A stretch of DNA of 64,000 nt from Candidatus Thiomargarita nelsonii (GCA_000785145.2 JSZA02000005.1:40093-104092), one strand, 5' to 3'; positions 44,739 to 53,653 are shown, counted from the stretch's first letter. The notes: generated from the letters alone by a model not told the origin. Program-made: numbers and translations.

Positions 44739-45178
44739 TTTGACCATTCCTTGATTGTAAACGTATTATCACCATTTATAGTGACATAATAAAGGACATC
44801 AAAGCCTTCAGAAAAACTAGGTATTTGCAGCTTGGCATAAGTTGCTCTGATACCTTTTTCTGGTATGCAGCTTTTACCGGTGCGAGTATTATTCCGTTTG
44901 ATAGCCTCTTTGAGTTTTGATTGAAAATAGTATCCAATCAGTTTAAATTTTGCCGCTTTTGCCAATGTGATATATTTTTGTCGGTTTGCGACGCTGGGAT
45001 TGGTATTATCGACGACAAAAGGCTGTTTTGCGGAAAGGCAAGCTTTGAGAATAATATCTTCTCGGTGCCGCGTTTTGAGCATATCGAGGTTTATTCGTAG
45101 GTGTGTATCAGAAAAATATTGTTTATAAAAGCTTGATTTTCCGGTGGCTTGTATGCCTGTGAATATGATGACTTCCAT
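44735..45178 (-). CDS. Polynucleotide-kinase-like P-loop protein
   Basis: 147 residues. P-loop GIQATGKSSF at residues 8-17, followed by INLDMLKTR and the VVDNTNPSVANRQKYI block typical of the T4 Pnkp/AAA_33 kinase group, which phosphorylates 5'-OH ends of RNA or DNA. Lid arginines appear near KRNNTRTGK. It is translationally coupled to a Thg1-like gene, and such pairing suggests repair of damaged tRNA ends: the kinase restores a 5' phosphate and the polymerase adds 5' nucleotides. The partner is now deleted, so the kinase is orphaned; it looks intact. Confidence 0.8.
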   Translation of the reverse strand: MEVIIFTGIQATGKSSFYKQYFSDTHLRINLDMLKTRHREDIILKACLSAKQPFVVDNTNPSVANRQKYITLAKAAKFKLIGYYFQSKLKEAIKRNNTRTGKSCIPEKGIRATYAKLQIPSFSEGFDVLYYVTINGDNTFTIKEWSK

Positions 45179-45195
45179 AATAAGTACTTTGTTTT

Positions 45196-45219
45196 AGGAG
45201 TCCAAGATTTATCTTGGAC
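45196..45219. repeat. Short dyad repeat, core CCAAGATTTATCTTGG
   Basis: Member of the family described at 654, in the divergent gap between the kinase (leftward) and the VWA protein (rightward). About 95 bases to the next start contain no other feature I can name. Confidence 0.85.
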
Positions 45220-45313
45220 GTCCAAATATATTTTTCTTGACACAACAAGATTTTTAGGCTATTAATTAAATATGGCTCATGCTGAGCCTTTAACTAACTA
45301 TTTAGGAGAAAAA

Positions 45314-47374
45314 ATGCATTTATTAACACAGCGTGGTTTGAGGTTTTTTATTATTATTTCTTTAGGGTTATTTTGGTCCCCTAATGGATTGGCTCAAGGC
45401 GATGTTAGTTGCCCTGGTGGCGGTAAAGTGTGTCGGATTAGTTCGACGAGTCTACCGCTGCGTGTATTACCAAGACCGATGTCAACATTGTACAGTAACC
45501 CCGATACGAATGCCAATATTATCGCATCCAATCTCAAAGCCTTTTGGCCCATGTATGTTTTTGAAAGAAAGGACGTGGATTTGTCTGAGCCAGCGGCTAT
45601 TAAAGGTTGGTATAAAGTAGGCACAATGGTCAATGATCCTTGGGCTTGGGTGCAAGCTAAAGATGTTTTAGAATGGAAACAAGCACTTGTCGTTTCTTAT
45701 ACGCATCCGGGCACGGGAAATGAGCGCCGTCATCCCGTTTTGATGTTCAAGACAAAAGAGGGATTGGATCAGCTTGTGGACTCTGAACTCCTAGAGGAGC
45801 GTGCTTGGGAGATTTATGCCGGTTTAAGCGCAAGCCCCCCTCAGATACCCGATGAGGTGATTAGTCGTGAACCCGCGCGTTTTGTGAATATCGAAGAAAA
45901 ATTTTACATGTTGCCAGTGATTGATTTTGAAAAGGTAAATCTATTCCTTGATGATACACGATATTTACAAATTGCAGCGGCTATCCCTGGACAGCGTGCA
46001 GATGAAGCGAATCCTGATACACTGGAAAGTCAATCATTCATGGAACAGACTGCTATGATGGAAACGGTTGAAGGTACGGAAATCAGTACGCTTGGCTTTG
46101 ATATAAAATTTGTCATGGATATGACGGGCAGTATGGGTCCCTATATAGATCGTACTAAGGAAGCGATTCGTGAGGTGGCAGCCATGCTCTCTCAGAAAAA
46201 GATGGATGCCCAACTGCGTTATGGTTTGGTTGGCTATCGTGATGATGTTAAAAAAGTCCCTGCGATGAAATTCACTGTCAAGAATTTTACTGAGGATTTG
46301 GTTGATGAGAATGTATTTCAACATGTGATTGCCAGTGCCGATCCCGCTCCGACGGGCAGTGCTGACTATCAGGAGGAACTTTTCGCGGGTGTCAAAGAGG
46401 CTTTGACATCCCCTTGGAATGAAAATACGATAAGATTTATTATCATCGTTGGAGATGCCAGTTCACATGAAGTGGGTCATCCGCAAAATACGAGTGGACT
46501 CAATGCCCCAGAGGTACGTGAATTAGCCAATGCAAACAAAGTGTCTATTATTTCTATCCACTTGAAAGATCCAGGGGCTAGAGCTGACCATGCCATAGCA
46601 CAAAAACAGTTTTCTGAATTAGCAAGCAATCCCGGCATTGATTTACCGGCTTATATCGCTGTCGCGGCTAATAACCACGATGAGTTTGAAAGAGGCGTGA
46701 AAGAGGTGACAAAAGCCTTGTCTGGGATCATCACAGCGGCACGTCAAGGCAATGTCCAACAAATTATTCAGAATGTGCCTACTGCCATACCTGATACTCA
46801 AGATGCTGGTGAGAAAGGCGAACAAATGGCAAGCGCCCTCGCTGCTGCTGCTTTAATTGATTATCTTGGTAAAGAGGCTAACCCGCCTAAAGATATGACT
46901 GCGTGGGTGATGGATCGTGATTTGACGGATCCTGATAAGCAAGCACTGGAAGTGCGCGTGCTATTGAAAAAGACGGAACTGAATGATTTGATTCAAGCAT
47001 TAGAAATAGTGCAAAAGGCGCTGAAGAGAGCGATGATAACTCAAATGCAATTTTTTAGTGCGTTGCAGGGTGTGGTCGCCATGACGACACAGGATAAGGA
47101 TATCACGTTTGAGGGTGCAAAAAGGGTCGCCGATGCGGGCTTGTTGCCGAGTTGGATCGAGAGCTTGCCGTACAAGAGCGAAATTTTGGAGATGAGCGAG
47201 GAATTGTTTGAGGGAATGTCTGCCGATGAAAGAAACCATTTGGAGGATAGTGTCGATTCTAAGTTGGAATTGTATCGGAAAATCAATGAGAATAGCGATT
47301 TATGGATAGAACTTGATGAGCGTGATGCTAGTGATGATCATGTTTATCCGTTGCCTTTGAGTGCTTTACCCTAA
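45314..47374 (+). CDS. Exported SH3-like + VWA protein
   Basis: 686 residues from ATG 45314, chosen because TAGGAGAA lies just upstream and a signal peptide follows (MHLLTQRGLRFFIIISLGLF). After an SH3-like region (about 25-130: VCRISSTSLPLRVLPRP, WVQAKDVLEWKQ) and a middle region comes a VWA domain (about 258-450) with MIDAS motif DMTGSM. Its YIDRTKEAIREVAAML and YGLVGYRDD resemble the VWA domain of PpkA-type kinases of type VI secretion. A C-terminal helical region (about 510-686) ends VYPLPLSALP. It is followed by a paralog with the same N- and C-terminal regions but no VWA. Likely periplasmic sensing or scaffolding. Confidence 0.8.
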   Translation: MHLLTQRGLRFFIIISLGLFWSPNGLAQGDVSCPGGGKVCRISSTSLPLRVLPRPMSTLYSNPDTNANIIASNLKAFWPMYVFERKDVDLSEPAAIKGWYKVGTMVNDPWAWVQAKDVLEWKQALVVSYTHPGTGNERRHPVLMFKTKEGLDQLVDSELLEERAWEIYAGLSASPPQIPDEVISREPARFVNIEEKFYMLPVIDFEKVNLFLDDTRYLQIAAAIPGQRADEANPDTLESQSFMEQTAMMETVEGTEISTLGFDIKFVMDMTGSMGPYIDRTKEAIREVAAMLSQKKMDAQLRYGLVGYRDDVKKVPAMKFTVKNFTEDLVDENVFQHVIASADPAPTGSADYQEELFAGVKEALTSPWNENTIRFIIIVGDASSHEVGHPQNTSGLNAPEVRELANANKVSIISIHLKDPGARADHAIAQKQFSELASNPGIDLPAYIAVAANNHDEFERGVKEVTKALSGIITAARQGNVQQIIQNVPTAIPDTQDAGEKGEQMASALAAAALIDYLGKEANPPKDMTAWVMDRDLTDPDKQALEVRVLLKKTELNDLIQALEIVQKALKRAMITQMQFFSALQGVVAMTTQDKDITFEGAKRVADAGLLPSWIESLPYKSEILEMSEELFEGMSADERNHLEDSVDSKLELYRKINENSDLWIELDERDASDDHVYPLPLSALP

Positions 47375-47404
47375 CTCGTGCAAGGTATGCCTCAATGCCA
47401 TCGC

Positions 47405-47480
47405 AGGGGCAACCATAAAGGATTGCCCCTACAAAAATGGCACGTAGGGGCAACACCCTAGTGGTTGCCCTTGGTATATT
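47405..47480. repeat. GGGCAACC...GGTTGCCC inverted repeat
   Basis: Two GGGGCAACC/GGTTGCCC modules in opposed orientation, ending TTGGTATAT. A sister copy lies at 57124-57207. It separates the two VWA-region paralogs. Confidence 0.75.
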
Positions 47481-47508
47481 AAGCCCTACATACAAAGGAA
47501 ATTTCAGT

Positions 47509-48801
47509 ATGAAATTGTCATATTTTTTGTCTTATGTTGTTTTGTTCGTCACTTTATCCTTTAGCATGAATGGATGGACTCGTGATATTCAATGCCAAGA
47601 GGGCAAAGTTTGTCGCATTGTCTCAACGAGTATGCCTCTACGCGCATTAGCAAGAGATTTTTCAAAAGTATATAGCGCACCAGATAGTACATCGAAAATT
47701 ATCACTCACCATTTCAAAGCTTTTGAGCCTATATACGTTTTTGATAAACAAAACGTAGATTTATCCGATCCCGTTTATCCCAAAGGATGGTACCAAGTCG
47801 GGGAAAAGGTTAATAAACCTTTGGGTTGGATGCAGGCTAAGGATATTTTTGAATGGAAACAGGCACTTGTCGTTTCATTCACGCCACATAAGATAGGCAC
47901 TGAACAGCGTCACCCTGTCGTGATGTTTAAAACGAAAGAGGCTTTAAAGCAAGTAGTAGAGGCACCTGATCGTCAAGCGCGTGCCGAGGCGATTTATGTC
48001 GGTTTGAGCACAATGCCGCCCAATGTACCAGAGGGGATAATAAGCGTTGAGCCAACTCGTTTTGTGAACATTGAAGAAGTCTTTTATTTGTTAGCCGTGC
48101 TTGATTTTGAACAGGTGGATTTGTTTGCTAATAAAACGCGATATTTACAAATTGCAACGGCTATCCCTGGTAATCGTGCCGATGAAAATCTCCCTGATAT
48201 AGTAGAAAATCCAGTGTTCATGACTCAAGCGACAGTCGGTAGTCAATTTGTAGAGGAGAATAAACTGGCTCAATTGGCGACTGCTGTTGCATCCAAGAAA
48301 GAGGCAATGCCACCCAGGGATATCACAGCTTGGGTATTGGATCGTGATTTAATTAACCCAGAGCTGCGGGCGTTAGAGGTAGGTGTTCTGTTATCCAGGA
48401 CTGATATGAACAATTTTATTCAAGCCTTAGATAGTTTGCTTCATCAGATCAAATGGTCCCTAGTGACTCCAATGGAATTTTTTATAGGGCTCCAAGCGGT
48501 GGTGACGATGGCATTACAAGATCAAGTCATCACGCTTAAAGCTGCTCAACGGGTTGCTGATATGGGTTTTTTGCCGAGTTGGATCGAGAGTTTACCTTAT
48601 AAAACGCCTATTTTAAAAATGAGAGGCGAACATTTTATTTCTCTATCGAAGGATGAACTGGCTCATTTTTTGAAAGATATTGAGTCAAAATTGGAACAGT
48701 ATCGGGCACTTTTTGAAAATAAAGCTTTATGGATTGCTTTGGATAAGCAAAATAGTGAGCCGGATTATGTCTATCCTTTGAGTTTGAGTGCTTTACCTTA
48801 G
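47509..48801 (+). CDS. Exported SH3-like protein, paralog lacking the VWA domain
   Basis: 430 residues from ATG 47509 (AAAGGA upstream, then signal peptide MKLSYFLSYVVLFVTLSFSM). It aligns with the preceding gene in its N-terminal region (VCRIVSTSMPLRALAR, WMQAKDIFEWKQALVVSF, RFVNIEEVFYLLAVLDFE) and its C-terminal region (MPPRDITAWVLDRDL, LPSWIESLPYKTPILKM, YPLSLSALP). The roughly 230-residue VWA block is absent, replaced by about 25 residues. The two therefore arose by tandem duplication followed by loss (or gain) of the VWA module. Role unknown; perhaps partners in one complex. Confidence 0.75.
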   Translation: MKLSYFLSYVVLFVTLSFSMNGWTRDIQCQEGKVCRIVSTSMPLRALARDFSKVYSAPDSTSKIITHHFKAFEPIYVFDKQNVDLSDPVYPKGWYQVGEKVNKPLGWMQAKDIFEWKQALVVSFTPHKIGTEQRHPVVMFKTKEALKQVVEAPDRQARAEAIYVGLSTMPPNVPEGIISVEPTRFVNIEEVFYLLAVLDFEQVDLFANKTRYLQIATAIPGNRADENLPDIVENPVFMTQATVGSQFVEENKLAQLATAVASKKEAMPPRDITAWVLDRDLINPELRALEVGVLLSRTDMNNFIQALDSLLHQIKWSLVTPMEFFIGLQAVVTMALQDQVITLKAAQRVADMGFLPSWIESLPYKTPILKMRGEHFISLSKDELAHFLKDIESKLEQYRALFENKALWIALDKQNSEPDYVYPLSLSALP

Positions 48802-48805
48802 TATT

Positions 48806-48834
48806 GGGTGCAAGGTACGCCTTGCACTCCTGAT
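48806..48834. repeat. Short dyad GTGCAAGG-TACG-CCTTGCAC
   Basis: Hairpin of 8-bp arms between the SH3-like gene and the antitoxin gene. Relatives at 17031-17054 and 49541-49573. Confidence 0.8.
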
Positions 48835-48858
48835 ACAAATTTTAGGAACCATACAATT

Positions 48859-49080
48859 ATGCTAAAAGAAATCACTTTTAGTCTAGAAGAAGACCTCATT
48901 CAGAAGGCGATTGCTGCTGCATACTATAAACACACAACACTTGAAACTGAATTTCGTCAGTGGCTTAACAACTATATTTACAAAAATCAACGGGCGGATG
49001 ATTATACCAAACTGATGAATGAGTTATCACACGTACAAGCGGGTCGTATTTTTAGCAGGGACGAATTAAATGAACGATAA
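48859..49080 (+). CDS. Antitoxin-like protein of a VapBC-type pair
   Basis: 73 residues from ATG 48859 (the frame is open further upstream only through repeat sequence). Starts MLKEITFSLEEDLIQKAIAAAYYKHTT, a ribbon-helix-helix-like pattern, and ends in a flexible charged tail (GRIFSRDELNER), usual for VapB-type antitoxins. It overlaps the PIN toxin gene by 11 bases, so the two are coupled. The antitoxin should bind the toxin and repress the shared promoter. Confidence 0.75.
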   Translation: MLKEITFSLEEDLIQKAIAAAYYKHTTLETEFRQWLNNYIYKNQRADDYTKLMNELSHVQAGRIFSRDELNER

Positions 49081-49501
49081 ATTCTTTATGGATAGCAATA
49101 TCCCAATTTATACTTTTGACTCACGCTTTCCCAATAAACAGAAAAAGGCGCATGAATTGGTAGCCACCGCTCTCCGTACACGAAAAGGTATCATTAGTTT
49201 CCAAGTTGTACAAGAATTTCTAAACGTGGCTACACGTAAATTTGAAACTAACCTAACGCAACAAGAGGCTGAAAAATACCTTAACCAAGTGCTTGCGCCG
49301 CTTTGCGAAGTATTTGCCAGCATGGAACTTTATATTCAAGCCGTAAAAGTAATGGATAGGTGGCAGTATTCGTTTTACGACTCCCTTATCATTGCCGCTG
49401 CATTAGAGGCGAATTGCAAAATACTTTATTCCGAAGATTTACAGCATGGACAAATCATAGAAACATTGACTATCACCAATCCATTTTTAGAAAGTGAGTG
49501 A
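49070..49501 (+). CDS. vapC: PIN-domain toxin (VapC family)
   Basis: 143 residues forming a complete PIN domain. Conserved acidic residues are visible: MDSNI (Asp8), VVQEFLN (Glu near 48), YSFYDSLIIAAA (Asp near 105) and LYSEDLQHGQ. These sites bind Mg2+ for cleavage of RNA. Preceded and overlapped by the antitoxin gene. The frame is uninterrupted and of normal length, so this toxin-antitoxin pair is one of the few accessory modules here that looks intact. Confidence 0.88.
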   Translation: MNDKFFMDSNIPIYTFDSRFPNKQKKAHELVATALRTRKGIISFQVVQEFLNVATRKFETNLTQQEAEKYLNQVLAPLCEVFASMELYIQAVKVMDRWQYSFYDSLIIAAALEANCKILYSEDLQHGQIIETLTITNPFLESE

Positions 49502-49540
49502 TAATAAATCGTGACCGATTTTTCTTTGTTGCAGGAACAT

Positions 49541-49573
49541 CATGAGTGCAAGGTACGCCTTGCACTCCTGATG
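49541..49573. repeat. Short dyad GAGTGCAAGG-TACG-CCTTGCACTC
   Basis: Perfect 10-bp arms with a TACG loop, ending 30 bases before the ABC ATPase start. Confidence 0.85.
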
Positions 49574-49602
49574 TTGGTTTCCTCGAATAAGGACTATAAA
49601 AA

Positions 49603-50328
49603 ATGGCAACAAAACTGGTTTTTGAATTATGTGACGCTTTAAAACGCCGAGAGCAAGGCGGAGTCGCTTTTGAACTGCACATCCCAAAACTGGCATTATA
49701 CCAAGGTCAATTTGTTGCCGTCGTCGGCGAAAGTGGCTGCGGAAAAAGTACATTGCTTGACTTATTGGCACTGGTTTCAAAACCAACCACTTGTCGTCAA
49801 TTTTTCTATTATGAAATGAGACAAACGACTGATGTTAAACAATTATGGGAAAACAAAGAAGAAAGTGCCTTGGCAGCATTACGTCGATCACATTTTGGTT
49901 ATGTGCTGCAAACCGGCGGCTTACTTCCCTTTTTAACGGTTTATCAAAATCTGCAATTGCCTTCTAAAATAAATGGCTACAAAAATAATGCCGAAATTCT
50001 CAAATTAGCAAAACGCATTGGTATAGAAGGATTGCTCCAGAAAAAACCACAATATCTTTCTGGAGGGCAACGGCAGCGAGTGGCTATTTTGCGGGCACTG
50101 GCTCATCAACCTAAAATTATTTTAGCGGATGAACCCACAGCCGCTGTCGATAAAACCAGAGCACGGAGTATTGTTAAAGACTTTAATACTTTGGCTAAGG
50201 AAAGTGGTACAACGATTGTCATGGTAACACATGACGACGCATTAGTCGCCCCATTTGCTGAAGTGACTTATACTTTTGAACTGAATGAAGTATCAGAAAC
50301 TTTAACCCAATCCAAATTGCTCACTTAG
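49603..50328 (+). CDS. ABC transporter ATPase (LolD/MacB type)
   Basis: 241 residues with every ABC motif: Walker A GESGCGKST (about 43-51), Q-loop region VLQTGGLLPFLTVYQNL, signature LSGGQRQRVAI, Walker B IILADEP and the H-loop VTHDD. The short length and sequence type match the ATPases of the LolD/MacB/FtsE group that power mechanotransmission exporters. The stop codon lies in a dyad repeat at 50327, and the matching permease starts 40 bases later, so the two form one transporter. Substrate unknown; proximity to the lipoprotein genes suggests an envelope role. Confidence 0.93.
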   Translation: MATKLVFELCDALKRREQGGVAFELHIPKLALYQGQFVAVVGESGCGKSTLLDLLALVSKPTTCRQFFYYEMRQTTDVKQLWENKEESALAALRRSHFGYVLQTGGLLPFLTVYQNLQLPSKINGYKNNAEILKLAKRIGIEGLLQKKPQYLSGGQRQRVAILRALAHQPKIILADEPTAAVDKTRARSIVKDFNTLAKESGTTIVMVTHDDALVAPFAEVTYTFELNEVSETLTQSKLLT

Positions 50329-50350
50329 GAGTCCAAGATTTATCTTGGAC
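50327..50350. repeat. Short dyad repeat, core CCAAGATTTATCTTGG
   Basis: Family member described at 654, inserted between the ABC ATPase and its permease; it supplies the last base of the ATPase stop codon. Confidence 0.85.
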
Positions 50351-50368
50351 GATTAAAAAAATCTTGCT

Positions 50369-52186
50369 ATGAACACACAACCCAAAGGCGTGATAGCCCG
50401 TCTCGCCGTCCTTGATTTACGCCATGAATGGATACTCACCTTATGTATGGTATTAGCGATTGCTGCCATACTGGCACCGCTGCTGGTTTTACTCGGCTTA
50501 AAACATGGCACCATTCAAACGATGCGTGATCGTTTAATAGAAGATCCCGTGAATAGGGAAATTAAACCGGCAAGAACTTTGCGGCTGACGACGCAGTGGT
50601 TTGATGAATTTAAACAACGTCCAGAAGTTGAGTTTATTATTCCGACGATATTACGTGGCTCGTCGATAGTGAGACTCTCAAGCCCTGAAAAGCGTTTAGT
50701 CCTTGATTTAGTCCCAACAGCCCCTGGTGATCCCCTGCTCTTAGAAAATGAAGGCATCATCCCTAAAGAGGGAGAATGTGTACTCAGTTATGCGGCGGCT
50801 GAAAAATTAGGCGTCAAAAAAGGGTCCCGCCTCACCGCAAAGATTACGCGAACTCGAAATCGGCGCCGTGAGTATGAGCGCACCGATTTACGTGTGGTGG
50901 CTATACTCGATCCCCGTGCAGATGTCCTAGATCGGGTTTATATGCCTTTTGAATTTGTGAATGATGTAGAAGCCTATCGAGAAGGTCGTGCAGTCCCCAA
51001 ACGCGATTGGTCAGGTGGCAAAGCCCTTCCCCCTTTGAGTTATGATGGTCTCTGGGTACTTGTCCCACAGCCATTCACTTCTATTCAAGAGACGATTTTA
51101 ACTATCGGTACGGGTTTGGCTGAAATTAAAAAGCTGAAAGCGGCACAATTTCGGCAACTGTTAGGATTTTCCTTGCCTGATAATTACCATGCTTATCAAT
51201 TATTGGCTAGAGGGAGCCCCATTATGATGAGCAGTATAAAAAGTGTGAAAAATAAATTGCGTGGTAAATCCGCCATCGTTTTGCCCTTTGCCCAAGAAAT
51301 TGAAATTAAGAGAGCCAATGGCGAAAAAATAAAAGTGGTGGGATTATCACTCGATGAGTCTCAAACGACGGACTTGGGTTTACCCGCCTTGCCGTGGGGG
51401 ACATTTGAGGCTTCGGCTGATTTTAGCAAACAAGGACAAATATTATTTGATTTGCCTGATCAAGAAAGCATCAAGGTGACGGCACCCATTTTGGAGAGTG
51501 AGATTGAATTTCCCTTGACGCGACGGGGTGCTAGTTTTGGCGATTATGCGATAGTACCAGTCGAATTGCTGGGTACGCTACGGACAGGGCAATCGAGCAA
51601 AATTTTGTTCGATAAAACACAAGAAACATTTTTATTAGCAAAAGCGGGCTATCGTGGATTTCGTTTATATGCGCGTAGCATTGACGATGTTCCCATACTT
51701 TACCAAGATTTTATTGCACAAGATATTGATGTGATTACAAAAGTGCAAGAAATTGAAAAAGTGAAGGTACTGGATCGGGGATTGACAAGAATTTTTTGGC
51801 TGGTAGCGATAATTGGCATTGCGGGTGGCATGGCTGCTTTGATAGCCAGTCTTTATGCCTCAGTCGAACGGAAAAAGCGGGATATTAGTGTACTTAGACT
51901 AATGGGTTTATCCCGGCTTGAGGTATTTCAATTTCCGATTTACCAAGGCATCATAATTGCCATTCTGAGTGTGATAATGGCGATTGGTGGATATGCATTA
52001 CTATCATCCATCATCAATTTTGTATTTTCAGCCGATTTAAAAATGGGACAAAAAATTTGTAACTTACCCATTAATTATTTTGTTTTTACTTTTATTGTCA
52101 CATGCTTGATTGCGGCGCTCAGTTCTATGTTGGCTGCGTGGAAAACTACCCAAATTGATCCTGCTGAGGCGATTCGGGAAGAATAA
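50369..52186 (+). CDS. ABC transporter permease (FtsX/MacB-like topology)
   Basis: 605 residues. One transmembrane helix near the N-terminus (LTLCMVLAIAAILAPLLVLLGL, residues about 20-40), a large periplasmic domain of about 430 residues, then three helices in the last 130 residues (IFWLVAIIGIAGGMAALIASLYASV, IIAILSVIMAIGGYALL, FVFTFIVTCLIAALSSMLAAWK), with the FtsX-type coupling segment ERKKRDISVLRLMGLSR. This is the four-helix MacB/LolC layout, where the periplasmic domain transmits motion rather than passing substrate through the membrane. No periplasmic adaptor (MacA) gene is adjacent. Pairs with the ATPase at 49603. Confidence 0.9.
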   Translation: MNTQPKGVIARLAVLDLRHEWILTLCMVLAIAAILAPLLVLLGLKHGTIQTMRDRLIEDPVNREIKPARTLRLTTQWFDEFKQRPEVEFIIPTILRGSSIVRLSSPEKRLVLDLVPTAPGDPLLLENEGIIPKEGECVLSYAAAEKLGVKKGSRLTAKITRTRNRRREYERTDLRVVAILDPRADVLDRVYMPFEFVNDVEAYREGRAVPKRDWSGGKALPPLSYDGLWVLVPQPFTSIQETILTIGTGLAEIKKLKAAQFRQLLGFSLPDNYHAYQLLARGSPIMMSSIKSVKNKLRGKSAIVLPFAQEIEIKRANGEKIKVVGLSLDESQTTDLGLPALPWGTFEASADFSKQGQILFDLPDQESIKVTAPILESEIEFPLTRRGASFGDYAIVPVELLGTLRTGQSSKILFDKTQETFLLAKAGYRGFRLYARSIDDVPILYQDFIAQDIDVITKVQEIEKVKVLDRGLTRIFWLVAIIGIAGGMAALIASLYASVERKKRDISVLRLMGLSRLEVFQFPIYQGIIIAILSVIMAIGGYALLSSIINFVFSADLKMGQKICNLPINYFVFTFIVTCLIAALSSMLAAWKTTQIDPAEAIREE

Positions 52187-52223
52187 GTATCCAAATCACT
52201 TTAAACCATCACGTATTTTTTCT

Positions 52224-52272
52224 CGTTCCCACGCTCTGCGTGGGAATGCCTGCTTGGACGCTCTGCGTCCTG
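52224..52272. repeat. GTTCCCACGC-TCT-GCGTGGGAA and GGACGC-TCT-GCGTCC hairpins
   Basis: Two adjacent short hairpins before the first lipoprotein gene. GTTCCCACGCT recurs at 61673. Confidence 0.8.
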
Positions 52273-52298
52273 CAACTTTTTTAATTATATAGGAAAAA

Positions 52299-52931
52299 AT
52301 GATGAAGACTGTTTTTAGGAAGATGGCCATTATGTTGGTGACAGTGAGTGTTATATTATCGGGATGTGCGAAGGATGGGAAGTTTGGTGGAGGTTTGGAT
52401 GTTGGGGTTCTAGCAGCCGGAATATGTGCAACGGTTGCTAGTCTCAGTGGTGTAGAAAAACTCGGAAAAATTGCACTGATAGGTGCCGCTTGTGGTCTTA
52501 TAGGGTATGCCCTGGGTGAGTTGGTGGAAAGGCGACAACAAGGATATGCCAATCGAGAAGAGGCGATTATGGTTGAAACTGAACTTGTCAAGCGCCAAAC
52601 GGAAACACTCAAGGCAGAAAACCAGCGACTGGCACAAGAGATCAAGGGCTACCGGCAAAAAATTACTGCTTATGGGAGCAAAAAGAAATTCTTGCAAAGT
52701 GAACGGAAAAATGTGGAAAACCGCTATAAAAAAGCCAAACAAACGTTGGCTCAGGCGAAAACTGACTTAGCAAACGCGAAGGCTCAATATGACAGTCAGA
52801 AGAATACAGCCAGCACCAAAAACAACGCTGAATTGAATAAATGGAAAACCCAAGTGGCTAACTTGGAAAAAGCGAAAAATGCGTTGCAGGAGAATGTTAA
52901 GAAGTTGGACTCTATGATTCAGACTATCTGA
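52299..52931 (+). CDS. Lipoprotein family A, copy 1 (glycine zipper + coiled coil)
   Basis: 210 residues. Lipoprotein signal with lipobox LSGC (Cys near 23), a glycine-rich hydrophobic hairpin of the glycine-zipper type (GVLAAGICATVASLSG and ALIGAACGLIGYALGELVE), the motif RRQQGYANREEAI, and a long coiled coil (about 90-210) ending KWKTQVANLEK...LDSMIQTI. Glycine zippers insert in or cross membranes; the coiled coil would reach into the periplasm. Closest in this window to the copies at 60462 and 53810. Followed 52 bases later by family B copy 1. Ribosome binding site TAGGAAAAA. Function unknown. Confidence 0.82.
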   Translation: MMKTVFRKMAIMLVTVSVILSGCAKDGKFGGGLDVGVLAAGICATVASLSGVEKLGKIALIGAACGLIGYALGELVERRQQGYANREEAIMVETELVKRQTETLKAENQRLAQEIKGYRQKITAYGSKKKFLQSERKNVENRYKKAKQTLAQAKTDLANAKAQYDSQKNTASTKNNAELNKWKTQVANLEKAKNALQENVKKLDSMIQTI

Positions 52932-52983
52932 GCCATCATTCGCTGTCCTTGTTTGATTGTTAACTTAAAGATGTAAAAAAAAC

Positions 52984-53484
52984 ATGTCTTGGATCAGACA
53001 CTCAAAAAGAGTGGGCATAGTTCTACTGGCGACTGTTGTGTTAGGAGGCTGTGCAACAACTACAAGTGATTGTGATCCCAAGGAGGGAGGCTTTGTTGAC
53101 GGTGTTCGTTGTGAATTTGTCTACAGAGATCGGATTAAAATTATGGAAGCAGCGTTAGCTATACTGAAGGAACAACAAAAACAAGTCGCCGCTCTACAAA
53201 AAAAATTGACAGACAAAAATGAAGATTTACAGACGCAAATTGACACTCTTTCAAATGAGACGAGTCTTACAGCGGCAGAAATAGCTAGTAAACAGGCTCA
53301 GATTGACTCTGTTCTTCAGAAAGCAAATGACTTAGCTAAGGATGTGGATAAAGTCCAGGCTAAAACGACACAATTAATGCAGCAAAAGACAAAGACTATA
53401 GAACAAGCTGAGAAGTTGAAAAAACAAGCTGAGAAATTGAAAAAAGAAGTGGATGATTTGTGGACGATTTATCATTTACAATAG
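52984..53484 (+). CDS. Lipoprotein family B, copy 1 (coiled coil)
   Basis: 166 residues. Lipobox LGGC (Cys near 23) followed by ATTTSDCDPKEGGFVDGVRC, a short globular-looking segment with paired cysteines, then a continuous coiled coil (about 50-160) ending EKLKKEVDDLWTIYHL. That C-terminal signature is shared with B copies at 54583 (ENLWEIYNSL) and 61145 (DDLWTIIHAD). Likely anchored to a membrane by its lipid and extending as a rod into the periplasm, perhaps pairing with the coiled coil of family A. Function unknown. Confidence 0.82.
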   Translation: MSWIRHSKRVGIVLLATVVLGGCATTTSDCDPKEGGFVDGVRCEFVYRDRIKIMEAALAILKEQQKQVAALQKKLTDKNEDLQTQIDTLSNETSLTAAEIASKQAQIDSVLQKANDLAKDVDKVQAKTTQLMQQKTKTIEQAEKLKKQAEKLKKEVDDLWTIYHLQ

Positions 53485-53506
53485 ACTTGTCCCTAAATAA
53501 ACCTAC

Positions 53507-53621
53507 GAAAACCCCGCAGGTCGAAAACTTCAAAGAAATCCTATTTTTTACTTCGTTACCCGAGGTTCAAAAAATAGGATGCCGTGTGCTGAAAAAATGC
53601 CCACAGCGGGGTTAAAAAAAA
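53507..53621. repeat. Nested hairpin AACCCCGC...GCGGGGTT
   Basis: Outer arms GAAAACCCCGC and GCGGGGTTAAAA enclose an inner pair ATCCTATTTTTT (53538-53549) / AAAAAATAGGAT (53569-53580). The inner arms belong to the AATCCTATTTT hairpin family. Confidence 0.7.
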
Positions 53622-53653
53622 CAGTCGGCTGGTACGGGAGCGATCCTGTACTC

